NCBI GenBank assembly: GCA_021205245.1
Contig: JAJPXZ010000006.1
Location: forward strand, 1-49,170
Length of the DNA stretch: 49,170 bases
Direction: 5' to 3'
Source: Planctomycetaceae bacterium
GTDB taxonomy: Bacteria; Planctomycetota; SZUA-567
Part shown: positions 43,001-49,170 of the stretch, piece after piece
Position numbering within the stretch: the stretch's first letter is position 1
How the letters are laid out: each line of letters opens with the position of its first letter
Notes under the pieces: generated by a model
The model's database searches: none
What the model saw: only the letters and a program-made list of their open reading frames with translations
What the model was told of the DNA's origin: nothing
Translations under genes and position numbers: made by a program

Positions 43001-45525
43001 GTGACCGCTCGGGCCACACCGGTAAAATCACCATTAACGAAAATAGCACATTTACCACCACCGCCGCAGCCGGCAACCAACAGTTCGACGAACTGCAAAT
43101 GGTCTCCGGCTCCAAACTCGACGTCGACGGCAACATCACGGTGGATAAGGGAACTATCGTCGGCAGTGTTGTCGGAACCGGCGATTTCACCAAAACGACC
43201 GACGGCGCGCTCACCATCGACGGCTCCGTCAATGTGGGTGGCAACTTTACCTTGGATGAGGGCAGCCTCAGCGTGAACCTGGACCCCACCACCGTTCCAG
43301 CCATATCCGCCGGCGGCGATATCGATTTTAACAATAATGCGCTCGATATCACCGGCCACTCCGGCGAACCGGATGGGGCGAGAGTCCTGGTTGCCCATGC
43401 AGGCGGCACGATTACAGGGCCGTCCCACCTGACGATTAACGGACAGGAAACAGACACCGTAAACTTCCTGCACGTGGGATTGGTGAAAGATGCGAACGGT
43501 CTCTATGTCGCCACCAAACTGGCATGGTATAACAATGACGACCGCGCGGACGATAGTACCAAGTGTGTCGCGCATGGCAATTTCAATATTGTTGGAGCGA
43601 CCCCGTTCACCTTGGGCACCAAACTCACGAACACCACCGTTGCGGCAGACAGGCTCTTGGATTGGGAGGGGAACATCCTCACCAAAACCGGCGACGGCAC
43701 CCTCATCCTCACCGCCGACAATTCCTTCTCCGGCGGCGTCGCCCATACCAAAGGCACGCTGATTGCGCGGCACGAAAACGCGCTGGGCACAGGCGAAGTG
43801 GCGGTAGGCCCCAACGCAACGCTCCGCCTCGAACACGACGAACTGTTCGACAACGATGTCTCCGGTAGCGGCAAAATCGCCGTGCGGGGCGAACAAAGCT
43901 GGACCGGCGACTGGAGCAACTACAGCGGCGACATCACCCTGGAACGCGGATGGATTTCGCTCGGCCAAAGGCCTGTCGGTTCAGCCACCAGAAGCGAAAA
44001 CGGGATCATCACCGACGGCAATTTCTCCATCGCCAAACGCGCGCGCCTGACCGGCAACGGCACAATCGGCAGCCTCGTCGTCGAAGAAGGCGGAAGTTTG
44101 GAAATCGGCCACTCCATCGGCACCCTCAACGTCACACGGGACGCCACCCTCGCCGCCGGATCGCACTTCATCGTGGAGGTTGATCCGAATAATACCGATA
44201 CAAACGACTACCTGAACGTCGGCGGACAGGCGACAGTCACCGATGCAATCGTCTCGCACATCGGCCTCGGCAGCGCGGAATCCTATTCGCCTCTCGGCGA
44301 ATGGACCATCCTCACCGCTGCCGGCGGCGTCAACGGCACCTTCAACCCGGAAGTCCTCAAGGACGGCGAAACATATGCCCTGCTCCGCCACACCATCCTT
44401 TACCCGGACGCGAACAACGTGGTGCTGCGCGTCGAACGAAATGAAAACGCTATTACCGATTTCGCCACCACTGGCAACCAGAACGCAGTCGCATCGGGCC
44501 TTGAATCATTGGGCAGCGATTCGGGACTGTATAACCAGATCCTCTCGAACGCCAGCGACACGTCCCTGCAGCCGCTCCTGGATCAGCTCTCGGGCGAAAT
44601 GCACGCCAGCTTCCGTGGCATGCTCCAGGATTTCGACCGTGCCTTCGGCAACACCCTCCTGGGCCGCGCCGGGCGCACACAGGCCGAAGAGGACGAGATG
44701 CCCATCTGGGTGCAGGTCCAGGGCTATAGCGACCGCATCGGCGGCGACGGCAACGCGGCCCGCTCCACCATGCGCGGCATCCGGAGCAGCATCGGCGGCG
44801 AACGACGGCTCCTGGGCGGGTGGCTGGTGGGCGGCGCGTTCCAGTACGGCGACAACACCCTGAAGACCCGTGACCGCTACTCCAAGGCCAATGTCGACAG
44901 TTTCAACTTCGGCCTTTACGCCGGCCGCGAATGGGCCATGCCCATGGGTCTGCTGCGCCTGTCCTTCGGCGCCGGCTACGGCTTCCATGACGTCGACGCC
45001 GAGCGGAGCGTGATATCGCCCATCCTTTCGGACCGGCTCACCTCCGACTACCACGCCCACACCGCCCAGGCATTCGCCGATATCGGCCACGCCTTTGACG
45101 TCGGCTTCCAGACCTCGGTCGAGCCGTTTATCCGCTTGGGCTGGAACTCGGCCTGGACGAACAGCTTTACCGAAAGGGGCGACGTCGCGGCCTTGTCGGC
45201 CAAGAGCGAACACCAGGGTAACCTGACCCAGACCCTTGGCGTCCGCGCCTCAAGGCAGGTCAATACCACCGCCTCCATCCACGCCAGCGCCGGCTGGGTC
45301 CACCGCTATGGCTCGGACACCGTGTCGAACGGCTTCCGCTTCGTGGACGGCGGCGCCGGACTGGTCATCGACGGCGTCAGAACACCGGCCAACATGGCGG
45401 TGGTGAGCGCGGGCGCGTCCTTCACCGTCAATGCCAGAACGCAGGTTCACCTCGGCTATGACGGGTTGTTCGGCAGCAGGGCACAGAGCCATTCAGGGAA
45501 CATCGCCTTGCAAATCAGTTTTTAA
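40003..45525 (+). CDS. Large autotransporter adhesin with Pmp-like beta-helix repeats and C-terminal barrel
   Basis: This surface protein of 1840 residues has a signal peptide (about 1-29), a very long passenger and a C-terminal translocator barrel. Residues 118-500 hold about 13 imperfect repeats of 26-30 residues with GGA/GGG[IL] and FxxN motifs, the hallmark of chlamydial Pmp repeats and right-handed beta-helices. Residues about 730-1340 contain a module of about 304 residues in two diverged copies (WYNN at 871 and 1175), each ending in a passenger strand repeat such as NEYTGGTSIRGGTLIAANA. The barrel starts near 1565 (MPIWVQVQGYSDRIGG) and ends in LQISF. AAGGAG precedes the ATG. It is probably an adhesin; no catalytic residues are visible. 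Confidence 0.92.
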   Translation: MFKTNIYYPLTAAALIAAVILFPSSAFSATVVTTEAELNSALAVGANTAIEIGPDALTLTDTMRMPSAAALNLSGGTNGAVLTGANAKRIFYTTRNIGSISNLTFTHAPDADPFVGPGGGVYIGGDVTGSIQNSTFSNNKVNNGTTQATYGKGSALYVGGALLGGLDGVTFSNNYTQNVYTVYIKKNLEGGIKNTKVLDNRVDNRYPTSLAPGGGGITIDGILIGDVVDSEFRNNYSAQNTGGALSMTNNNIQGNIIRTTFEGNTTGDFGGGLSVWGGLTGSIEDSTFTSNTTAFGVNNNDAHWGGGAFLYAGIGGNVVNTTFTDNHANNGGGLLTYGLIGGDITESRFIANEGKIGGGGIFLNNGMAGSIIDSTFDGNYTSDTGSGGAAYINKQLHHIRGSTFTGNRAGTGGALALSGLDVSIRGSGTNATTVFSGNAAVVSGGAIRASNATLHILNPYLVNNSAGEYGGAIFTNSEVELVIEAGKNGILRGNTAIGAANDIHFNGAGEFIATVASGSYLDMHGGINGVAAPGQTISVTKTGDGTWYLGGASTTRIADDPENVGPGTTNWSVSGGTFHLRGIGETIDGATTSENGSIALGGVNSSFVLGKDAPTVLVVGGDNAIAAGGELRLAAGTSITTTDTGTGLRLSGKNGQTTVDGPLSLNTGNAATFNLDAAFVSENAVTRTGTGKLVLARQNVFADAALNLRTGDLSSELAQSFKQLTTAQTTSATLNGAVTIASGSIRGNLTAGSLTKSTSGTLSLYEPITVTGTMTMDGGKLDLYLDATKPIIKANEFVYNSGTLNIVGFTGAANLCDAEIEVIVTTQTIGAIPDPENITIANVEEPTCRFMIITLKKVDGNKLVLGTRLNWYNNVDNLANGLFGIADENETFELGVNLVDNENLQPNNAKGWDGTNLMKEGSGALRLTGTNEYTGGTSIRGGTLIAANASALGDKDGEVKFEHNTNFTAPELHLDFDGSFENKISGQGDIEVSDNVTYAGDRSGHTGKITINENSTFTTTAAAGNQQFDELQMVSGSKLDVDGNITVDKGTIVGSVVGTGDFTKTTDGALTIDGSVNVGGNFTLDEGSLSVNLDPTTVPAISAGGDIDFNNNALDITGHSGEPDGARVLVAHAGGTITGPSHLTINGQETDTVNFLHVGLVKDANGLYVATKLAWYNNDDRADDSTKCVAHGNFNIVGATPFTLGTKLTNTTVAADRLLDWEGNILTKTGDGTLILTADNSFSGGVAHTKGTLIARHENALGTGEVAVGPNATLRLEHDELFDNDVSGSGKIAVRGEQSWTGDWSNYSGDITLERGWISLGQRPVGSATRSENGIITDGNFSIAKRARLTGNGTIGSLVVEEGGSLEIGHSIGTLNVTRDATLAAGSHFIVEVDPNNTDTNDYLNVGGQATVTDAIVSHIGLGSAESYSPLGEWTILTAAGGVNGTFNPEVLKDGETYALLRHTILYPDANNVVLRVERNENAITDFATTGNQNAVASGLESLGSDSGLYNQILSNASDTSLQPLLDQLSGEMHASFRGMLQDFDRAFGNTLLGRAGRTQAEEDEMPIWVQVQGYSDRIGGDGNAARSTMRGIRSSIGGERRLLGGWLVGGAFQYGDNTLKTRDRYSKANVDSFNFGLYAGREWAMPMGLLRLSFGAGYGFHDVDAERSVISPILSDRLTSDYHAHTAQAFADIGHAFDVGFQTSVEPFIRLGWNSAWTNSFTERGDVAALSAKSEHQGNLTQTLGVRASRQVNTTASIHASAGWVHRYGSDTVSNGFRFVDGGAGLVIDGVRTPANMAVVSAGASFTVNARTQVHLGYDGLFGSRAQSHSGNIALQISF

Positions 45526-45579
45526 GCATGCGTAACGGACGAGACGATTGGCGAAAAAATAGTCTGCCGCAAACGTAGT

Positions 45580-45602
45580 TTATGAGTACACTGCATTCAT
45601 AA
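45580..45602. promoter_or_regulatory. Inverted repeat before the OYE reductase gene
   Basis: TTATGA and TCATAA are separated by 11 bases, with partial symmetry between them. The repeat lies 20 bases before the ATG at 45623, a position suited to an operator, but no regulator gene is adjacent. Confidence 0.4.
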
Positions 45603-45622
45603 CCTTTTTATGGAGGAAATCC

Positions 45623-46717
45623 ATGTCCGTACTCTTTTCGCCAATCGCCATCGGGCCGCTCACTCTGACGAACCGCATCGTCGTGCCGCCGATGTGCATG
45701 TACTCCGGCACGACCGACGGCCATGCCACCGACTGGCACCTGCAACACTACGGCTCGCTGGCTCTTTCGGGAGCGGGACTGGTCATCGTCGAGGCGACGG
45801 CGGTTTTGCCCGAAGGCCGTATCAGCAACCGTGACATCGGCCTGTGGTCTGATGATTCGGCCGCGTCCGTGGCTGATCTGGTGAAGCGCATCCGCGCCTT
45901 TTCCGACACGCCGCTGGCGGTACAACTCGGCCATGCCGGCCGCAAGGGCGGCCGCGACGGCATTTCCGACGACACCCTCCCCCCCGAGCGCGGCGGCTGG
46001 GAGCTTGTCGCGCCGTCGGCACTGTGCTACGGCGGCGCATTCCCGAAGCCGAAGGCGCTGGATACAGCCGGCATCCTTCGGGTCGTCGACGCCTTCGCCG
46101 CCGCAGCCGCACGCGCCGACGCGGCCGGGTATGACGCGGTCGAGGTCCACGCCGCGCACGGCTACCTATTGCACCAGTTCCTCTCGCCCATCTCAAACAA
46201 AAGAGACGACGAGTACGGCGGCTCGTTCGAAAACCGCATCCGCCTCACCCTCGAGGTGTTCAAAGCGGTACAAAACACTTTGCCCAAAGGCAAGCCGGTG
46301 GGCGTTCGTATTTCCGGGTCTGACTGGGTCGAAGGCGGCTGGAACGTGGACGAGTCCGTCCGCCTTTCCCGCGAACTCGAGGCGCTTGGCTGCGCCTATA
46401 TCCATGTCTCGGGCGGTGGCTTGTCGTTGGATCAGACCCTGAACGTCGGGCCTGGGTACCAGATCGGCATGGCTGCCGAGATCAAACACGCGGTATCGAT
46501 TCCGGTCATCGGCGTGGGACTTATTACCGAAGCGGCGCAGGCGGAAACGATAGTCCGCTCCGGCATGGCCGACATGGTGGCGATTGGCCGTGGGATGCTG
46601 TTCAACCCGCGCTGGCCGTGGATGGCGGCGGCTGAACTGGGCGCGTCGATTCGCGGGCCGATTCAGTACGTGCGCTCAAGACCGCACGGCAGTCCGAATT
46701 TGTTTATTAAGGAATAA
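45623..46717 (+). CDS. NADH:flavin oxidoreductase, old yellow enzyme family (YqjM/NamA-like)
   Basis: This FMN enzyme of 364 residues reduces activated C=C bonds or related electrophiles with NAD(P)H. It has the YqjM-type pattern PPMCMYS, with Cys25 tuning the flavin and Tyr27. The paired active-site His occur in the VQLGHAGRK and HAAHGYLLHQFLSP segments, the latter followed by SNKRDDEYGGSFENR. The C-terminal FMN phosphate site includes VGLITEAAQAE and MVAIGRGMLFNP. GGAGG precedes the ATG and a strong terminator follows the stop. It appears to be a single-gene unit. Confidence 0.92.
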   Translation: MSVLFSPIAIGPLTLTNRIVVPPMCMYSGTTDGHATDWHLQHYGSLALSGAGLVIVEATAVLPEGRISNRDIGLWSDDSAASVADLVKRIRAFSDTPLAVQLGHAGRKGGRDGISDDTLPPERGGWELVAPSALCYGGAFPKPKALDTAGILRVVDAFAAAAARADAAGYDAVEVHAAHGYLLHQFLSPISNKRDDEYGGSFENRIRLTLEVFKAVQNTLPKGKPVGVRISGSDWVEGGWNVDESVRLSRELEALGCAYIHVSGGGLSLDQTLNVGPGYQIGMAAEIKHAVSIPVIGVGLITEAAQAETIVRSGMADMVAIGRGMLFNPRWPWMAAAELGASIRGPIQYVRSRPHGSPNLFIKE

Positions 46718-46719
46718 CG

Positions 46720-46773
46720 AAAAACGCAGCGGCGGCCGTGAAAGCGGCCGCCGCTCTTAGTTTTGGCGTTTTT
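46720..46773 (+). terminator. Rho-independent terminator after the OYE reductase gene
   Basis: A perfect 11-base GC stem, AGCGGCGGCCG (46728-46738) with CGGCCGCCGCT (46745-46755), closes a six-base loop. Outer arms AAAAACGC (46720-46727) and GCGTTTTT (46766-46773) extend the pairing and supply the T run. Confidence 0.85.
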
Positions 46774-46819
46774 CCAAACCAACCCACGGTATTTATACAA
46801 AAACGCTAAACTGGCTTTG

Positions 46820-46880
46820 GCGTGGACCCCGGCCGAACAGCCCGTTTGCGCGCTGGTGGAGGTCTGCACGCCGGGGTGAC
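46820..46880. repeat. Dispersed palindromic repeat, copy 1
   Basis: The element begins with GTGGACCCCGGC and closes with GCCGGGGTGACG, forming outer inverted arms. Its interior (GCCCGTTT, GCGCTGGTGG) is shared with the sequence at 49121-49170. A related short palindrome CCCCCGCG-TT-CGCGGGGG lies at 46974-46991. Such elements are typical intergenic repeats; no gene is seen between 46774 and 47098. Confidence 0.65.
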
Positions 46881-47036
46881 GGTGGGGGTAGGTGCGGGGA
46901 TTATTGGCAGCACCGGAGCGGCGACGGGTTGTCGGGTATGTACCACCGTTCCTTTTTTGATCTGGCCGCTGGGCCCCCGCGTTCGCGGGGGTGACGGGGT
47001 TTTTGAGACGAGTGGGGGATGGCGGAACGCGTGCAA

Positions 47037-47067
47037 TGAAAAACGCACCCCTTTGCAGGGGTGCGTT
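47037..47067 (-). terminator. Rho-independent terminator of the small barrel protein gene
   Basis: AACGCACCCC (47042-47051) and GGGGTGCGTT (47058-47067) form a perfect ten-base stem with a six-base loop. On the minus strand it is followed by a T run. It lies about 30 bases after the stop at 47099. Confidence 0.8.
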
Positions 47068-47098
47068 GTGGATTGAAAAATCTGTATGGCGTTGATTA

Positions 47099-48337
47099 TT
47101 AGAAGCTGACGCCGTACATCGCGGTGAGCGAGTGGTTGCGGTACTTGTCGCCGGCGGTGAAGTCGTAGTCGACGGCGAAGATGTACTTGTCGGCCAGCTT
47201 CAACTTCATGCCCGCGCCGACCGTGCCGTAGGAACCGGTGAATTTTGCGCCCGTGGTTTTGAAGTTGGCGTTAGTGGCATCATTGCGGAAATCCACTTCC
47301 GGCCGCTTGTCGCCAACCACGCCAACATACCCGCCGCGAATTTCCGGCGTCCACAGGGCAGGCGCGCCACGGAAGGTCAGGAAATTGGTCGAAAACGTCT
47401 TGTTGGCCGAGACCATGACCGGAATCGACAGGTTGTTGTAGGTGCTGCGGCCGCTGCGAAGTGTAGATGCGGCGTTGCCGCTGTGATTCCGTTCGTTAAT
47501 GCCTTCCATCCGCACGTGGCTGAAGTCGAGGCCGACGGACGGAGTAATGCGCATGTCGTTCTGGAGAATCCACACATAGCTGGCCTTGACGCCAACCGAG
47601 TAGACGTCGTCCCGGAAGTTGTCCTTGTTCAACGCAACACGATTCATAGTTCCATCGACAACTTCGCGCTCCATGCGGTTCCAGGCGCGAGACCAGCCTG
47701 CATAGCCGTCGATAAAGAAGTTGCCGATATTGGTGCCGCCGAACAGAGCCATGTGCAGGGTGTCGGCCTTGTTGCGGAAATGGTAGCCATCCTTGCGGGC
47801 CAGGGTGCGGGCATCATAGCCGACGGCAAAACCGATGGCGCTGGTGTCGCCGATCATGCGGCTGATGCCGGTGGCAAAGCCGGAGACTTTGTTGGTATAG
47901 CCAAGCGCGCCGTCCGTCTCCTTCTGCACCTCGCGGAGGTAGAACGGGACGTCCCACATGACCCAACGATTGCCGGGGGCGCACATGGTGGTGGGGCAAC
48001 CGACATAGGTTACGTCGCCGCCGTCGATATTGGCATAGGCTTCGCCCGAGACGGACGCGTCGGCTCGGTCCTGATAGTGCGCCGTCTGGCTGTAGCTATA
48101 AATTGAAGGCAAGGCGCGGCGGAACTGGCGTTGGCCCGAAATGGACGCGCCCATGACGTCGGCATAGCCTTCGCCGGCAAAGGAATTGGCGAGGTGTTCT
48201 CCGCCATTGCGTAAAATGTCGCCGAATGCATTATTCACCGCATTGCCGCTGTTGGTGAAATCGACGGCGTGGGCTCCCCCCACCGCAACGACAGCGACAA
48301 ACGCCGCGACGATTGCGGCAAAACTCCATCTCCTCAT
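47099..48337 (-). CDS. Outer-membrane protein with autotransporter-type beta-barrel
   Basis: This protein of 412 residues has a signal peptide (RRWSFAAIVAAFVAVVAVGGAHA), a short N-terminal segment of about 100-130 residues and a C-terminal barrel. Alternating strands such as SAIGFAVGYDARTL, LHMALFGGTNIGNFFIDGYAGWSRAW and YGTVGAGMKLKLADKYIFAVDYDF end in SLTAMYGVSF, with the terminal Phe used for barrel assembly. ATG 48337 is chosen because GGAGGAGG precedes it and the signal peptide starts there. Two cysteines in a loop (GCPTTMCAPG) may form a disulfide. It could be a small autotransporter or a porin-like protein; no partner gene is adjacent. Confidence 0.83.
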   Translation of the reverse strand: MRRWSFAAIVAAFVAVVAVGGAHAVDFTNSGNAVNNAFGDILRNGGEHLANSFAGEGYADVMGASISGQRQFRRALPSIYSYSQTAHYQDRADASVSGEAYANIDGGDVTYVGCPTTMCAPGNRWVMWDVPFYLREVQKETDGALGYTNKVSGFATGISRMIGDTSAIGFAVGYDARTLARKDGYHFRNKADTLHMALFGGTNIGNFFIDGYAGWSRAWNRMEREVVDGTMNRVALNKDNFRDDVYSVGVKASYVWILQNDMRITPSVGLDFSHVRMEGINERNHSGNAASTLRSGRSTYNNLSIPVMVSANKTFSTNFLTFRGAPALWTPEIRGGYVGVVGDKRPEVDFRNDATNANFKTTGAKFTGSYGTVGAGMKLKLADKYIFAVDYDFTAGDKYRNHSLTAMYGVSF

Positions 48338-48429
48338 GATCCTCCTCCCTGGTGCTTCTATATTATCAGTCATAAAACTTTCAAACATTGACAAACCGTG
48401 TCCACTCCCCCGACACGATAATTTGAACC

Positions 48430-48457
48430 ATTATAAGGCAGAATCTCGTGATCGCAA
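48430..48457 (-). promoter_or_regulatory. Sigma-70 type promoter of the small barrel protein gene
   Basis: On the minus strand, TTGCGA (48457-48452) is followed after 16 bases by a perfect TATAAT (48435-48430). The start site would be near 48423, about 85 bases before the ATG at 48337. Confidence 0.55.
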
Positions 48458-48524
48458 GGGTTTTTCCCCTTTTCCCGATATAATTAACCAGCTTTCCATC
48501 AACAGGTTATGGCTATCCTTCGCG

Positions 48525-48917
48525 TTATTTACAAGCTTTTTCGATAAGTGCTTCCGCAATCGCCACCCCTGCCCCATGAGACAGACTGCAGTGGATTCGA
48601 CCAGCGCCAAGAGCCTCGGCCTTATCGGCCGTCGCGCCGTGGAGACGGATCTCCGGCTTGCCTTCGCCCTCCCGTATCACTTCGATGCCGGTAAAAGCTA
48701 CCCCTTGCGCCCACCCCGTCCCCAGCGCCTTCATCACCGCCTCCTTGGCGGCAAACCGGGCGGCGAGGGACTCGTCCGTGTTGGCCCGGGCGCGGCAGTA
48801 GTCCAGTTCGGACGGGAGGAAAATGAGCGATAAGCCCTTTTCGCCCTGTTTTTCCCGCATTGCCGTGATTCGGGCGATGGAGACGATGTCGATGCCTATC
48901 CCGAATATGCCAACCAT
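48525..48917 (-). CDS. acpS: Holo-[acyl-carrier-protein] synthase
   Basis: This 4'-phosphopantetheinyl transferase of 130 residues converts apo-ACP to holo-ACP from coenzyme A. The two magnesium and CoA motifs are present: GIDIVSIARI with Asp10 and FAAKEAVMKALG with Glu59 and Lys63. The C-terminal HCSLSHGAGVAIAEALIE matches the family end. GAGGAG precedes the ATG at 48917. It is transcribed toward the barrel protein gene with 190 bases between them. This is a housekeeping gene unrelated to the carbohydrate clusters. Confidence 0.95.
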   Translation of the reverse strand: MVGIFGIGIDIVSIARITAMREKQGEKGLSLIFLPSELDYCRARANTDESLAARFAAKEAVMKALGTGWAQGVAFTGIEVIREGEGKPEIRLHGATADKAEALGAGRIHCSLSHGAGVAIAEALIEKACK

Positions 48918-48969
48918 TGGTAGCTCCTCTCTTTATGTTTTCGACAAAAGTTGATGGGGACTTTAGACT

Positions 48970-49098
48970 AATTCACAATTCACAATGCATAATTCACAAT
49001 TATTGGGCAATGGACTCATTCACAATGGCTTAGGGAGCATTGTGCATTGTTGCATTGGTCCATATTTGTGAATTGTGAATTATGAATTGTGAATTGAG
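48970..49098. repeat. Heptamer-repeat element with inverted arms
   Basis: The left arm (48970-49002) repeats ATTCACA-type heptamers. The right arm (49065-49098) repeats the reverse complement TGTGAAT units. The arms can pair into a long imperfect hairpin with a central part holding CATTCACAATGG and GCATTGTGCATTGTTGCATTG. It fills the space upstream of acpS and encodes nothing. It looks like the short tandemly repeated repetitive (STRR) elements of other bacteria. Confidence 0.8.
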
Positions 49099-49120
49099 TT
49101 GGGTGCCTTCGCTCCTCCTG

Positions 49121-49170
49121 GTGTGGACCCCGGCAGAACCGCCCGTTTCTCGCGCTGGTGGGTGTCCGCA
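49121..49170. repeat. Dispersed palindromic repeat, copy 2 (cut by the window end)
   Basis: GTGTGGACCCCGGC opens the element, followed by GCCCGTTT and CGCGCTGGTGG, closely matching 46820-46880 with a few differences. The closing arm lies beyond the window. Confidence 0.65.

Noticed and set aside
42979-43968. Open frame on the minus strand inside the autotransporter gene.
   Set aside because: The plus-strand frame is continuous over 1840 codons with repeats and a barrel; the antisense frame is a shadow.
48970-49098. A CRISPR array.
   Set aside because: The units are seven-base repeats in both orientations with no regular spacers and no cas genes nearby.

Overview
The window comes from a Gram-negative, GC-rich bacterium with a large carbohydrate and polyol uptake repertoire. 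The Gram-negative call rests on two proteins with autotransporter-type outer-membrane barrels ending in Phe and on several periplasmic binding proteins with signal peptides. Three RbsABC-type sugar importers, a taurine/nitrate-type importer, sulfatase, Gfo/Idh/MocA dehydrogenases, TIM-barrel epimerases and Pmp-like surface repeats would suit a host- or polysaccharide-associated lineage such as a deltaproteobacterium or a PVC-group member. I cannot fix the taxon from sequence alone. I saw no rRNA, tRNA, CRISPR array or intact mobile element.

Layout. 1-3681 (+): the end of a sugar ABC permease (with a frameshift), its binding protein, a zinc dehydrogenase and a Gfo/Idh/MocA oxidoreductase. 3748-10461 (-): a six-gene operon of a three-subunit molybdenum hydroxylase (xanthine dehydrogenase family), an MBL-fold hydrolase, a hydroxyacyl-CoA-dehydrogenase-like enzyme and a transaldolase. 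It is divergent from a FadR-type GntR regulator (10896-11621), and matching palindromic operators sit at both promoters. 11705-12145 (-): an integrase remnant. 12160-21127 (-): an eight-gene sugar or polyol operon (two epimerases, binding protein, two Gfo/Idh/MocA enzymes, RbsA/RbsC importer, ROK kinase). It starts from a good candidate sigma-54 promoter with inverted repeats upstream. 21425-24551 (-): a two-component system made of an NtrC-type sigma-54 activator and a soluble histidine kinase.

25020-33512 (+): a ROK repressor with its own promoter and operator candidates, then sulfatase, an NMT1/THI5-like binding protein, two permeases, two ATPases and a mannitol-dehydrogenase-family enzyme. 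33710-34063 (+): an AT-rich orphan HNH-type nuclease. 34134-39287 (-): a third RbsABC-type importer with two different permeases and a cyclase-family hydrolase. 40003-45525 (+): a 1840-residue autotransporter with Chlamydia-Pmp-like repeats. Then come an OYE-family reductase, repeat-rich intergenic DNA, a small autotransporter-barrel protein and acpS.

Two observations stand out. The histidine kinase (21425-23260) carries as its N-terminal input domain a recognisable RbsA-type ABC ATPase whose Walker A, signature and H-loop residues are all lost, while the region that faces a permease is kept. It has no membrane segment and lies next to an NtrC-type regulator, a sigma-54 promoter and an RbsABC operon. 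This suggests, as inference, a kinase that senses a sugar importer by imitating its ATPase. Separately, the two ATPases at 30585-32120 carry complementary lesions: all fall in one composite ATP site and leave the other intact. That is the pattern of an asymmetric heterodimeric ABC transporter, here in an importer.
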